Assembly (NCBI GenBank): GCA_900618425.1
Contig: UZAN01039748.1
Span: forward strand, 51,430-115,429
Direction of reading: 5' to 3'
DNA length: 64,000 nt
Source of the DNA: Echinostoma caproni
Lineage: Eukaryota; Platyhelminthes; Trematoda; Plagiorchiida; Echinostomatidae
A program made the position numbers and the translations under genes. Under the pieces are notes generated by a model that was given only the letters and a program-made list of their open reading frames with translations, was not told the origin of the DNA and ran no database searches. Within the stretch, counting starts at the first letter, position 1; each line of letters begins with the position of its first letter. Of this stretch, positions 1 through 15,100 are shown in pieces.

Positions 1-2734
1 CAGTCAAAGAGTTGGTGTGGCAAGATGCAAACGTGTACAAGCAGTTTTATCAGTCGTTAGGGAGAGAAATAACACCCTAGGCGCACGGCACAAAATAAAA
101 GCCTTCTGGTTTTTGTTAATATACCGTTGATGTGCTCAGAACTAGATAGCGGATGGTTAACAATACTCCCTAGTATTTAAATTATGTTTCCCGACTAAGT
201 GGTGTATCGTTATAGAATAGTGGCTGGCATATATCAAGAGAGTCAGAGTATGATTTTCCCCTGCGGATTGAAAGTAAAATATCAAAACATTAAAATGGAT
301 TCATAGAAAGGTTACATGCAGAAGACCACTCGATAGCAAGCTGAAGAGTTGATAGAACAGATATTTGGGGACAGGGTCGGCCAAAGACATTACCAGCGTG
401 TTTTATTAGCAAAGAGTTATTCTAAGTAGACATTGAAGTTAAGTAAGTGGAAAAGAAGAAAAGAGACAAAATGGTTCTTAAAGAATCTCTAATTCAGAAG
501 TTAGGTTACCAACTATGAGTGAGTACTAGCGGTTCATATACAAAGATATAATCTTACAATCCAGCTAAAAAAAACTATAAAATATGGATACTGAGTAATA
601 CAGCATTTCTTCAAAAGTCTACAATCCTTGTGACCCGAAGCTATTATCCATTGAACTTATGTGAAAATTCTTTTTTTTGCCGAGCAAAAATTACCATTGT
701 TTGACGAAATACATTGTATGGTGCACTTGGTCGCAAATGGCTTCATTCCAATTCGGTTCCTGGTTACCCGAAAGAATTCTGACCACTGTAAAACTGACCG
801 CTTGGCGGTCAGTTTGTCGTTTCATACCCCAAAAAGGCCAACGCTGCATACCTACTAACAGAGATTGCTCCATGGCACATCAGCCCAAAGTGCTAGCTCT
901 TTATTTGACAGCAATCGACACTAGACAGAAGACGTTTGGTAACTATCACAAACATTTTAAAAAAGTTGAATATCCAAGTCAACCAAATTATGAGGAATAT
1001 CACTGGATCCCGATTGGAATTTCAGAGACTTGACAACCTTGATGAATTCATATTGTTTTCCACCCAGAAGTATAACCAGAAAGGAATTATTAAGGTGATG
1101 GAAAATTTACGTATTAGGCATTGTGGGACACCAGGTCTTTAAACGTAAAAGGACAGCTAACGAAACTTTAATAGAGCTACTTTCAACATGTATTGACCAC
1201 AAAAGACTGTGAAATAAAAAGGAATGTTTCATATATGTGGCATTAGGAGTAGGTTAACCACAAGCAGTGGGAAACGGCGAATTTTGAAAAACCAATCGAT
1301 ACTAAGAGCGAAACTAAATACTTAAAGGATATTAGCGCAGTTTAGAACATTCAGCTCAACGGAGCGGTATGTTGATCAGTTGCAAAGATCAGCGAAACAA
1401 TCTTAAAGAGGATGAAATGAAGAGTGATCAGGTCACAGATATCCGATATCATACTTTCAACCAATTAAAGTGTGCAGAGTAGGAAGAAGGTAGAAAGAAT
1501 AGATTTCGGACGTGCACCAGAACTGTCTGGAAGAGCCGAGGACCTTTTGATACTGTATGATGTAAAGGGTGTTTTGTTTGTGAAATATTAAAGTAAAACA
1601 TTCAAGACATCTGACCAAACACAGCAGTCATATGGTAGATGCAGTAGGGGGCCCTCATTCGCGCAACCGAAAGCGTTTTTGAAATAGAGAACTATCAACC
1701 TTGTTTTCCAAAGGCCCTCATTGAAAGTAGACGCACAACGCAGGCAACAGAACCATGCGCCGAGAAAGATTTATTCACAAACTGGAACGCTTATTTGGAC
1801 TTCTCTGGTGACATTCGCTGGAGTAGTAGGTTCCCAAATGCTTTCAGCAAAATTTTAAAAGATGCTGTCGTCGAATTCACTTTATGCACTCTAGATAGTT
1901 CTGTTTTTCAAGAATATGGTTTCGAATACTCTCGTTAGGATAGAGAAGAATAAGTGGAAATCTCCAAAATGATCACAACAGTAGTGAAAGGAATATGGAA
2001 TTCCGAGCGCTGCCAGGTTGTTTGTGTAAGATCCAAATTTTCCGAAAGTTCTGTACAACTAAACCCTGAAGTGCTAAATCGTGAATAGTCCGGCATTCAT
2101 GTCAGAGTTTTGGATCAAAATGTTTGGATGAAGTCCGGTTCAAACACACACACAGCATCATTAGTTGTCACCAATCATTCATTTGGTGCACACAATACCA
2201 AAAGCAACACAAACGAGTGAACAAAAATTCTGTAAAATCGTGTGACTTACTCATTTCCTAATGTTTTCATTGGGGAAATTCCAGGCCACGTATTACATGA
2301 GTCACGCGCTTACATGTGTTTTATGGAAGAATGAACATGATGGAAAACCTTTGTCATCGTTATTTCATCTTATCTAAATTAAGATGATGGTAGAGCGAGG
2401 TAGAACACCATGTTTGTAAGAGAAAGTCATGGCGAATGCAGACGTTTGCTTTGAGATGTTTAAGCTACGCAAGCGCCAAAAGAAGACTAATTAATCAGTT
2501 TCTTCTAATAAGACATTTATACAAATCCTTTTTTGTCTGACTTGATCCCAGCAAATAAAGTTGTAATCCCTGAGAACATGAAAATGCTCATGACAAATCA
2601 GTGTTCAATCTCTTGGGACAGCCTGCTGACCAGAAAAATAACTTTGTTTAATCATTTGGGTGCGATTTTCTTGCAAAATGAAAAAAACATCATTTGGATG
2701 GTGAATCCTGAAGCATGTCACTACATCTACACAA
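1..2734. other. No gene recognised
   Basis: The open frames are short (118 codons at most), overlapping and without recognisable motifs. I see only AT-rich intergenic sequence. Confidence 0.6.
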
Positions 2735-3105
2735 AAGTATACGAAAGGTGTTTGCTCACCCTGCGAGTAGGATAAACAAATTGGCAGGAGAGTGAATGTC
2801 GGACCACTAATGTTTATCAATGATTGTTCCAATAACATAACCAGCCCAATCCTTGCAAATGATATATTTGTGGAGTTAACATGCTGAAATAGACAACATG
2901 TACTCAGTATTACGGATTTGGTCTGTTCGAAGAGAAACTATGCTCTTAATTTACATACGCGTTGCATAATCCGTACTCTAAACTTTCGGGTTTTGAGTGA
3001 TTACTCGAAAATGAAAAGATCAAAACTGATGCATCACAAGAGAAAATATGGGGTGCAGAATTGGGGAGTCAGTTGTTTCGGCAATATTCATTACAAGTAG
3101 AAATT
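2735..3105 (+). pseudogene. LINE reverse transcriptase relic (CR1-like)
   Basis: Frame-broken fragments match the palm and thumb of CR1-type reverse transcriptases. VGPLMFINDCSNNI corresponds to the conserved QGSVLGPLLF...INDL motif, and SPILANDIF sits where the FADD catalytic motif is expected, with the aspartates lost. A second open frame at 2918-3100 (CSKRNYALNLHTRCIIRTL) fits the W..KN.L.LN..KC thumb segment. Stops and frame changes show it is dead. The identification is from motif order only. Confidence 0.5.
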
Positions 3106-6100
3106 TCTACTTGGAGAATTTATATTCAAAATGATTTGTGATTCGGGTTCCTAAGGTGTGAAGCATCTTAAACGCAAAACACGAAGGTACTTTTTCGCCG
3201 GGTTATTAGTTTTTTCAAACACAACAAGCTAATTCGCGCATTGTCAAGATGTTCGTTTGATCAAGTTTTCTGGCCACCACATACTTTATGTTATATTCAG
3301 TTATTTATATTCACTGAAATCCTTTGAAATTTGGCAGTTACATAAGCACTGGTTGACATCTCTTACCATGAGGGGAACACGGGCATCATTGAGGCATTCT
3401 GGTGGATTAGCTTTGTAAATGTGCATGAAATTGTACAGTTTTTGGAAAATGTACTCCAGATCATGGTTTAAGTATGGATTGATCGGGGTTCAGTTGAAAA
3501 ATTGGACGTTGTTCTCATATTGCTTGACAAATTTAGCTCATTTTTGCCTCAGACATTAAAACAAGACACAGATACTACGTTTCTGATATCTTGTAAGCCG
3601 TATCTCAAATAATAGTCTATCTATCAGACCATCTCAATTTACGCATGACTGTAAGAAAAATAGCCTTATTCTGTTGAGATCTCTGCTTATGTATTTAGGT
3701 GCAAATGTGGGTGTGTTTATCAGCAATCGTTCAACGTATAGACATCTAATAGCGTCGAGCGTAGGGTTTGGTAGTAAGTAAAATTTTTATTGTTCTAATC
3801 GTGTGAAATATCATCGAAATTCCAATCGAGACAGTTGTGTACGCACAGACTTCATTTCCTTTGATTGCTGACTCCTTAATGTTGATAAGAAATGACACAG
3901 CTGTCAACAGCTTCTTACAGCTTCTGAGCATACGGTACGGAATATCCAGTGTTAATGAAATTAAGCATGTATCAATTGAGTAAGTTCCATTTCGTTCCGT
4001 CTCATAAAATCTTTTTGGATCTCCCTCATCAGCGCATATGATCAATTATTTGTGCGTTTAAGTACCTTGAGGTTTGATATAAATGCGTGAACACACGATA
4101 GAATCACCTGAGGAAATTACCTGAAAAACACAGTGATAGCAACTGACCACGAACGCTTTTGAGTCAGCGTAAAACAAAAGTATTCGTTCACATCAGCCGC
4201 GTGAATTCTGTTAATGTTGGCGACAAAGCTAGAACGAATAATGGCCTACGCACGATAACAGGAATCAGTCTTGAGAGTAAAACTAAAATGAACACATTTT
4301 GTTATCTGTTACAGGAAAAAAATGTGGTCATAACTGGTAATCAGTTCGTCTTGTCTATCTTGGATCAAACGATATCTGTGAGGACCAAAAGAGACGTGAT
4401 AAGTGCATAAGTAGCATATTTGAGTATAACGATTGCCAAAGGAATAAAAGTTTTTCTATAAACAAAGAGGGATTACAACAACAACAAAAGCAGTATTAAA
4501 AAACCCAAAAATGTATTACTTAAACAAGATGATATCCAAAATTAAACGAAATGATATAAATTTTACATGAGTAATGGTCAATAAGTATGCTGGATTTGAG
4601 GTAAGGCATTTCAGGCCTCGTTCTATTTAATGAAATAGATCTTGCTAGTAAAGACTTTCTCAATCCCAAGGGAACACAGGGAACTATCTAACTACTAACG
4701 AATGGACGCTGAGATCACTGAGGACAATAGTCTGCTGTGCGCGGTCGTCATGTATTGAAAACATGGCAGGTTCAAAGCTATATGCAATCAGGACCAATCA
4801 TAGTTATCTACCAATTTTCTGGCTCTTAATTTTTAATGATGGGATCAACAATTGATCAAAGCTGGCAAGATGTCAAAAGAAAACCTAGCGGAATCCTCCA
4901 TTGCAAACCTTGAATGTTAAAAACGGCTGAAAATGCCAGACGATATCTAAACTGAAAGGAGCGGAATGAAGGTAGAGAGAATGGGGTGCAGTGCAGTGCA
5001 ATGCCTGACAATGTGCTGGTTCTAAATAATAGATTTAATTTAGTATAAATTTGATTCTTAGTTAACGGAGAGCTACATTTCTTTTGCTCCTAGATTATTA
5101 ATTAGGAGACGCTTAATCTCCCTGTATTTTGCTGCTAACCAGAAAATGAGTGTCGCTTAGACTAGCTCAGTAATGGATTCAAAGAGTTGCGCTCAACCAC
5201 ATTCACTTTGTAACTCACTGCCTTTTTAAACCTAAGAGACAAATATTATTTGCAAGATTTAGTTTGTTTAGTTCAGTAAGGTTTACAAACTGAGAGAGAT
5301 TGCAAGAGGACCACAAAATAAACAAATTGGGAAGCCCATGCAGATCATAGGGGTCAGGTGGTACGATCCTAATTCAAAAGGTTCACGGTATATTTGACCG
5401 ACTGATGTGATTTACCCGGCATGCAATACTGTCTTTAAACTGATTTTTGCCTGTATTACTGAAATTACAGATGATGAAAAAGATGCATGACACAGAGTAA
5501 ATTCCAGGAAAATAAGTTGATATGACTGTGGTGATTGTAATGTTTACAGATAGATACCGTCGTAGGTAATTATTTCGTGGCATTTACGGATATTTTATTA
5601 CATTCGAGGCTTCTTATTCTATGAATCATTTTTCTGTATTTCAATGCTTGTTAAAGGTTGACGTTTAACAAGGCTCCCAATTCAATAATTTCCAATCTGG
5701 AAGCAGTGAACTGCAATAAATTGGGTTTGGTTGACATTGCAAGATACCGGAAAATGGTTCAACAACTTGAAAGAAAATCATACTTACACTTTTGTGGATT
5801 TATTTGTCATCAAATCGCATTGTTATCAATTTAAAGGACACCAAATGCTATCCTACACGAGCACGTTCATGAAATCGTTGTGTTATCGCGCAAACTGTAC
5901 CTTTTGTGAAATATTCCAACAATGTGAGAAGTAAATTCTAGCGGATGATCAAAACACAAAACGGCAGAAAGAGAAAGCATCGAGCAGTCTGGCAAGTCGC
6001 TCTCTTTAGAGGCGCATAAAGCACATATTTGAGGCTTGATCTGAGGCTAATACAGAGTCTGACTCGCTAAATAACACGTAGTTTAAGCAGGATTTCTCGG

Positions 6101-9100
6101 AATCATGTTTATCTCCCGGCGAAAAACGTGGTATCATAGCCAGGCATGTCAAACCGCACTCTTGCTTATCAAGTCTAGTTGTGTCAGGTACCACGACTCT
6201 ATCTGCATTCATTGTGCATTTAGTGAGTCCACAAATTTCAAGTAAAATCATAACTAGGAATAATCTCTATTCAACTGAAACGACAATTCATTTTACAACC
6301 GAAGTTTTTAATTAATCTAAAAGCAACGATTTTTTGTTAACTTTTTCTTTATTAGATCAGATACTCTAGTTCCACTTGAATCCAACACAAACAATACTAT
6401 TTATAACAAACATATCTTCCCTTTCCAAAACTTTTCTTACCATCATACTTATTGGTTTTTTTAACTGAAACGAATATTTTGCATTTACATGCTGCTGGAC
6501 TTAATTTTTGCAGAATAACCTGAAAAGCTGATGAAGCTGCGTATTGAAGCGTTTTCCGTTTTTAAATTTAAAGCACTTTCGACTTTCTAACCATTGTTGC
6601 CCAAGCCAGATTCGGATTATGTACTGAGTTGTTATGCTAATTTTTAACCCCATATTTCTGTGTTTCCTATCCAAGTTACGTCATATTAATCAAAATTAAT
6701 TGAACACTTTTACTGCGAGATACATCAACAAAATCCTTATAAGATAGCTTTGGGAAGCAAATACGTGTGATAAGCTTTTGGTCAAATCTTCTCAGAACCG
6801 CTTCCGAAATACATAAGAATTTCTTTACCAAACGAAATAATTGCCAATCGTTTTGAAATTCACCAATGCAATCACATACGGACGTAGACGGCCTTCATAA
6901 AATACACCTGGGGTGCACCACGCTTTGTTTGAATCTGTGCTTTAATGAATTTCTGATTCACAAGAATCATAAACTACGGATTAACCGTTTTATCTTGAAT
7001 CAGAATAAGTCAGTGAACCCCATTTCTCAATCTGAACATTAATGGCTGACGTTCCTCACACAAACAACAAACCACCCTACAAGGTATATTGGGGAAGGGA
7101 ACTCAGTGCTACATAAACACGTCAGGTAACTGAACCTGATTGGCATCGTGTTTTGTATTAGTAATAGTATGACAAACTTGTGGTTCATATTTAGAACATT
7201 CAATGAATACTACTTAAGACAGGCAGGAGTTGTAGGTCACATTTTTGTTGTTGGCTGCTCATCATACGATCTCTTTTTACCTAAATTCATGTTCACATGA
7301 TAAATAAGTATGTGAGTTATTTAGCTGTGATCGTTGGACAACTAAAAAGTTGTCATTTCTAGCCCGGTTAGTTATGAAATGGAACGATAAACACATAAAT
7401 ACATGTGAGATGAACGCTGTCCTGTTTCCTTAGTGATCAGCTTTTGTGAAGCTGCTAAATAAGAGCCGTTGGATAAATATTTCATCCTTTTGGAGCTCGT
7501 CAGCAGTACCTAGTTTTCTGTGCCTACCGTGGCTCAAAATGCCAAAATCCTTGGAGTGAATTTTAGCCCTTTCTTCCCTTGGATATACTTGATCGACGAT
7601 GAACACTTTGAAAGGATAGCTGCGGTTAATGAAAGCGGGCCTTTGCGTTACATCCAAAATCTACAAACGCTGAGTTTTGTACTTTTTCTCCTATTCCAAC
7701 GTGGATTTGATTGAACTTCTCGCTATGATTGGTCAAACACTGAATCAAAAAATGATCAATTTTCCGTAACCGATACTCAGTTGACTTATCATCTTACATC
7801 ATCTTATAACAACCCACTTGGAAGTTCTAAGTGCTTGATCTTTTCTTCAAAGCGTCATGAGTTTTCCGGTTTCTTTCACTTATAATGTAACAAGTCTTTC
7901 CACCTTGCGCGCTATATTATTCATGCTTTGTAAAACCACCAATTTTGTTGAAACACAATTTGCTACGTTCAGACCTGTTTCGCATCAGCGTTGGCCAATT
8001 GTATCAACCGTTTGCACAGATGCGAAACAAATTTATTGACGAACAAGTACCCTTTGTTTAAAGAGCATAATCCTTTTAGCAACAATTGGTCTTTAAATGC
8101 TCGCTTCTTTCAAAGTTCATATCATCAGTTCTTCTTGTCAGCATTCAAAAACCGGTTACCGCTCCGTGACCGTTATTACGCATGCAAACCACGACCACAA
8201 GGAAGCCAAATCCCTCTAGATTAATTCTCTCTCTCACGTGTCGTGTGTATGCCACTCTGCTGTACACTGGTCAAAAACGTTGAAATTTTACTGTCTGGTA
8301 TAGACCAATCGGATTCCTCCAGACTCACCATCTAGAGATCTCACCCCTCACCATACCGGTGCATCTATTCAGCTTGGCGATTGCCCAATTGGCAATCCCA
8401 ATGAAATGTAAATTAGCACCAATGTGTACGGATTATCTGTTGAACAATTCAGATTACTAGACAAACCCTTGATTATCCCATGTAAGTGGATTTTTCCTTG
8501 TGCTATGTTAACATTTTCGGGTTTTATTAGTTGTATTCAGAATGTGCGATTAAGATGAGCCCTTTTTTCTTGACAGATACTAACCGTTGAGCATGATGCA
8601 GCTTTGGGACCAATTATTAACAATTCCGACATTTTTATCACCTTTGATTAAACTGGAATAACGTTTTTGGTCAATCTGATTAGATCGAATAGGCAGTGTG
8701 AATTGAATTTATTGTGACAATTTTGTTTACCCACAATCACTTTTATAATGAATGCCCGAGACGAGAAATTTTTTCCAGTATGAAACGCATATACCACATG
8801 CGAACTCATTCATTATGTATCTGGAAAATACACCTTGTTTTTTTCGTACTTATGCTATTTTTCCAACTGTTCCAACGGTCAGTGAATGATACGTCAAGTC
8901 ACGTTTCTTAGTTACAAATATAGATTTATTATTAAATCGTCTTAACTTACAAAATTGCAGTAACACAATACAAAAATTAAACACGATTTCTTATTTATGT
9001 CCATAAATGCAACTGGGATCTGCAGAATTACAATTATGTACCAAAGAAAATCTACTAATTTTAGAAACAACAATTTGATTTAAACCAACACTTACAACAA

Positions 9101-12100
9101 GCTTTAATGGCACACAGTACGCCATTTGTGGAATGAAGCAAAACAAGGTTGATTCCGAAGGTGCAGGCAGCATTGGCGAATGAAATTTCTGGTGTTTTTA
9201 GTTTGATGTACTGGAGCAAATGGTCATACTGTTGAGTGACTGCAGCCCGATTGGTTCGCGTTCCGTTACGTTGATGTTTACACCTTGAATTGCTATGCTA
9301 AAAGTGATCACTGCAGTATAACTTAACATTTGAAAATAAGAAAACATTTTATTTAACCTCTTTAGTCGCTATGGTGTTAAATCATGTAGTCTTTGTACAG
9401 TTATTGTTTGATGAATACAGTGGTTCGACGGATAGTGGTCGGGAAGGGGCAATCAGTCACACGGGGGTTTGACCAAAGCCGTTACGCACACAAAACCTGG
9501 TTGTATAACTTGATTATTATCTTTTTGCTGAATTCTGACTGCCTGGGATGCATGTCGCGTGAGAACAGCCTGAACGTCAAAAGTGGGTCCACGATGTTTC
9601 AGTTTTCGCAATTGATGACCCTGGATTTCTCTTATCGGATGGACCTCTGAGACTGCGTTATTTACTGTACTAACTAATCATTTGAAAATATGTTTGGACA
9701 ATCGTGGTGTCAGGGGATGATTGGTTCCATTGATGCTGACCGTTCGCAGTTGTTCTTAGGAAGTCCCTGGGCAAACGGTGTCAGGCGAAGCTGTTTAGCG
9801 GGAAATGTTTTGCACAATGTTGCCAAGGAATTTGACGCACGGAATTCGTTAGATAATTATCTTTTAAAACCAGGCTGTTCAAGACGCTTTTATTCGGTAA
9901 TTCGCAGACGGATCTTCGTTTATTATGCTCAGCAATAAATTTCTCTAAATGACTAACATCCTTTTAGAAAGGGTTATTCTTCCTGAAGCGTTTCAGGAGA
10001 GAAACTGTTCCCAGAACTATCTAAACTTGCAAAACGGATACCCTTTTTCTCCTCCAGTTAAGCAGAGGATTCTGGATTTCGTGGTTGTTTCATTTCATGA
10101 GTCAGGTAGAGAAAACTGATGCGACAAACACTTGTCAAATAATGTTTCGGAAAACTGATGGTCATTTACTATTCCTAGTTAAGATTAGTAGGATGGCGGT
10201 ATTCAGTAGAAATTGAACACCATTCCATGCAAATTTAAGAACTAAAATTTCTTCACAGAAAGTAATTGTACACTGAAATTCGTGAATCGTTTTCTTTGTT
10301 TTTTATTCATCCAGATACCCCACGGTACACAAAACAAATAAAAAATGCTCTAAAACTCTCCATAATTATCTTCTCCTTGTAATGTTTATCTTGAACTGCC
10401 AGCTTTAGTTATAGATGAACGCTGAAATAGGAAAATGTCAAACTAATCGAATAAAATGGTTGTAAAAGGATTGAAAATACAGCACATTGTAAGCGCTAAA
10501 CCCATTGAAAATGAAAAGCTAAAATACCCATGTATTCACTGAAACGGTCGAGAGTTGAGCTGAAAGTATGTAACAAAGTTTAGATGTTCTGTAACACACA
10601 AATCACTTGTTTCTTTTTGCTTTTGTTTTGGTGTGACTGCTCAATAGGTAACCTCGGTTTTATTGACGATTTACTTGACACGTGGTCATACAAATTTTCT
10701 TGAGAGGATAATACACTTAGATTCCACAATCAGTGAATCCGTCTTCTCTATTTCTTTGAGAGAAATCCAACGAAATAAGAGTTTTGGGGAATTTCGAAAC
10801 CACTGATAATTGTATGATTAGACAGACAACAATGAACGAGAATAAAGCAAAACGTTTTTAATCAAAATGATCACTTCAAAGTTGACGTCACGAAAGCAAA
10901 ACATACTTCAAATCCTTCACGAAGTCCTTTTGAAAAATTAGGCGATTTATGCAATCTAAACTTTATCATACATGAATAATGGTCCCAAAAATGTTTTTTT
11001 CAAATAAAATGGCAAAATAAAAGCGGGAATTTCTATAATGATAATGACAGAGAAAAAGCTTATCATTGTTAACTACATAATGATACAAATTTCAGGAAGT
11101 GGGAAGCAGCCAATCAAAGGGCTGTCGTTCAACACAATGGGGAAAGTCAGGCTGTGGGGGGTGGAATTTGAACAGACGTCCTTCGGGGTGAGTTTAGTGA
11201 AGTTATCACCGGATCACCACCCGACAATTATAAAGTAATTATTAAATTTCAGTTAAATAAATAACTTTAAATTGATAACCGATAAACGAAAGAAATGAAG
11301 GTTTCACTTTCGCTTTACTCATTTAAGTGATAGGAGTCCTAGTTTGCAGGGAAATTTGTTGTTTACTTAGTCATTTAGTTCTTATTGTTCAACTATGAGT
11401 TAATCTTTTAAGCCTAATGAACGCTTTTGTGAAAATGAGAAATATCAGCAGAAGAATTCAAGAATAACAGTTATAATAAAATCAATTTTCTCCAAACCCT
11501 GCTGATAACTGTGGACACCTGGAACCGGTACCAAGGGGCCAGTTCCTAGTGGATGCAATGTGTTGTGAGACAATATGCACAACACGACTCACGAAATCCC
11601 TCCGCGAACATGCAATCAAGGTCACTGGTTTGATAGAAGCTGGAATTGTTTGGGGAATCAAAAACTGTCCCCTTTGGCGTGCAATTTATTCGTTCTGTTT
11701 TGACAGAGAACAATAAGGTGTATCTGACATCTGTCTCGTCCAGTTCTCAACTCAATCCCACTGAAGAAAAATATGAATGTTTCTCGTCAGAAAGCGAGTG
11801 AATTCAAGCGTTTTAAGTGTTTGCGCTTTTGAGACCAGGCTAACGGAAATCGTACTCTCGAGTAGAGGAGAATTCTTCGCTGGGGATAAGCAAAGTATTT
11901 ACTCTACTGCATTTAGTATCTTGTTTACTGAAAATGGAACATCAGTGATTCGTACGACTTGACATCTTGTTTTGCTAGTGATTAGTTTGATAGCAAGTAA
12001 GCCCATAGGATTATCATTGGAATCAGAAAAATTAATATTTCTGAACAATTCTGTAGCTTTGTTGATCATAGTACATTTTCTTCACGTGATTAATGAAGAA

Positions 12101-15100
12101 TATTGCTTTAAATGTCATCCCAGATTGAAGGATTCCCTTTATTTCGTCATGCAAGGCAAAGAAACGACAAGAAAAACAACATTCGAAGCTCAATATATCA
12201 CTGAGTAAACAATTTAATTGTTTTTATTCTCACAAGTTCCTATTCCTCAATGCCTAACAAACCCGATAAAGATCACGAATTCCCAATGCGAAATATGGGT
12301 GTATCCCTGGGCGTTTATTTCATGTATGTTCCTTTTCCTGCCCAAGGAGAGAAAATAATGAGCAAACTTAAAATGAGCACATTAACTGCTTTTTGTTCAA
12401 AACAACCACCGTCAGTTTGTAATTTTTCTTAACCTATTCTGATTGACTGAGTCACGTAGGACAAGCAAAACGTCCTTTGAATTTGACTTCTTTGGAGAAA
12501 ACAGTACCTTGAAAAAGGATTTTCTATCAATCCAGGTAGATTTGAGTTGGCTTTTATTTGGTCTCATCAACAATTTATAGATGTCTACTGCGAGAGGCAT
12601 TTTTATGATCACATATGGTTTCAGTGTTTTACTATTGCAAACCACAAAAACTGCTCTCGAAAATAATCTTCCCTAGGGTTACTTTTAGTTTGTCCTAAGG
12701 GAATGCTTTTCGCTTGGGAACTTTTACACTTTCCTACTGCAGGTTTCACAATATTCCACTCATCCGATGCGGCCATTGCTCAGAGAATTGAAGGTTGACT
12801 GACGCTGTTAACCATTTCTATATCTACGCTTCTCATTTCGCTGGTCCGCAGGTAACAGAAGAATTCACGGGTATCATCAGGCTGGGTTGAGAGAAGAGCT
12901 AAGAAGTCATCCGCAGCTCAACTATGGGACATTCAAGTGACACAAGACATGCAATAGATGTTGAGGTCACTTGCACAAACTGAAGTAAATTGAACTATGG
13001 ACAGTATAAGAGGTAGCCATCCGGATTCACCAAGCAGAACCAATAAAAGCGGATTACCCCGATCATAAAGTTGCCATCAGCAAGAGACGCAACTTAATTG
13101 CATCAGAATAAAATATGCAGTTGTTTTTCAACACCCTTCGGGATGTATTGCCTACGTGCGCATAGGTGAAAATTTAGATATTTCCAATACACGGTGCGGG
13201 TTTACACTGACTAGGTGATTCATTTAGACATTTTCGGTTGCGATAACTTCGAGAACGCCCACAAACATTTTTCGTTTTCTGCTCTAAAGCACAACATACT
13301 TTCACTGCTTGGATGATCGCATTAAATCCCACAGGGTTTTCTTCCGACGGGAACACACACTGTACATGATTGTTAAACATAAATTTTCTGAATAAAATCA
13401 TTCACGATATTGTAATCGAAGCTATCACAGTCAGATGATTTAAAGTGCACATGCCTCTGGCATCTATAAAAGGACTTAAAGAATGGAAAGCAGATGTAAT
13501 AGCGCTTTAATAAAACTATAATGAAAGGACCAAGATTTATTCACCGCTTGCTGGACTAGTTCAAATGAAGACAAAAAATAAAACCCAAAAGTCCATCTCA
13601 AGTATAACTGCCCCTTACTGCACCGTCGTAATATTGTCATGATTGAGTATTATTGAATTCTTTAGCTGTTGAACACATATTGATGCACATATAACCGTAT
13701 CCTATTGATGTAAAAATACTTTTATCAGCCATAAAATATGTTCAAGTTGAAGCGATTGAGATTTTAGAAGTTGAATCTTCCTAATGACCTTTAATTCAGT
13801 GGCAAACAGTTGGTATGCTGCAGCATTTATACATACGTAAGGAGAGAGAAAGGTTTTACACATTTGTGTGATGAGATGTTTTGATTACATGAAACTTTCT
13901 GAAACGTTTACGAGTAACAACTGAATCTATTGGTTGACTCGCGTGAATTTTTGTTGTATGAAACATAGCGTTACTCTAATTTTTCTTTGATCTGGTGAAA
14001 GAAATTTGAAAAAACCACATAAATTATATTTTGTCTCGTTTTTTATGTGACGTGCGCTGCCAAACAGCTCATGATACAGAAACTGAGGATTGTTTAAGCA
14101 TAAGCAAGTTCAATAAGTGCACACACACGCACTTCAATGAGTGCACATTTATCAGTTACATAACTACTCCATAGCAAACATGGAAGCATAATGGTTTATA
14201 ACAATACTTATTATCAATGAATTGTTTAGAAAACGATTTTATATAAATCAAATGCTAGGAGTGCCCGAACTTGAGGAACATGTAGTCCATCAAGAATAAA
14301 TGAAACAGTCATGCGCCGTATCACGTGGACATTTGATGTAGCACGAGGATTGTAAATCAAAAAGAGACATAACTACTTATCGAGGTAAGGGACGAAGACA
14401 TTTAGTGAAATTATGATTCGATTGGATTAGGCAGCTCCGAGACGTAAAAGATTGTATAATCCGCTCACCGGATATGCGACTATTGATTGTAAACTTTGGG
14501 TTTCACCTATGGTCGAACATGTACCTTTCAGTCATTTTACTCAAACATAGATCTACATTCTAGTAAACACTATATATTTGAGCTAATGATAATTACATTC
14601 ACGAAGCCTATAACGTCTTCCAACGGTGCAATTTAGGCTATGCAATAACGATGTTTCAAATAAATCAAGGTTTGCAACATGAAGTTGGCTTTGTTGTAAA
14701 ATTCGATGACCATTCACGATATTTTTTATTGAGCAGTGCAGAACTATAAGTGGTTTTCTATCAGAAAAGAAAACATAACTTCATGAATTACGGGTTCACA
14801 TGGGTGCTCTGTTATGACCCTTTTCTAAGTTTATAACATGCTGCATATCCTCAACTTAGTTTCATCCTTTGCATAAGTAAAAAAACGCAGAGGAGTTAGT
14901 TTTCTTTGTCCGGTAGAACTTCTGAAAGTTGATGCTACAGTAAAGCACTACTGACCGATGGCCCTAACAAGTACCATTGATAGATACTTCTATCCTATAA
15001 AGGCTTCGATGACTAGATGTGTATTCAACAGGATAGAATTCAGAAAACCAACAAAAGCACTGAGTTCACCTTGGAGATCATTTTCCTGCTGAATCACACT

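Noticed and set aside
4735..4790. GGTTCAAAGC resembling a tRNA T-arm
   Set aside because: No A box or cloverleaf can be drawn around it.
6515..6545. AGCTGATGAAGC, possible hammerhead box
   Set aside because: No GAAA with an intervening stem II follows.
7430..7657. Minus-strand 75-codon frame with fairly protein-like composition
   Set aside because: No motif I can name and no splice context; possibly a decayed repeat, not claimed as a gene.
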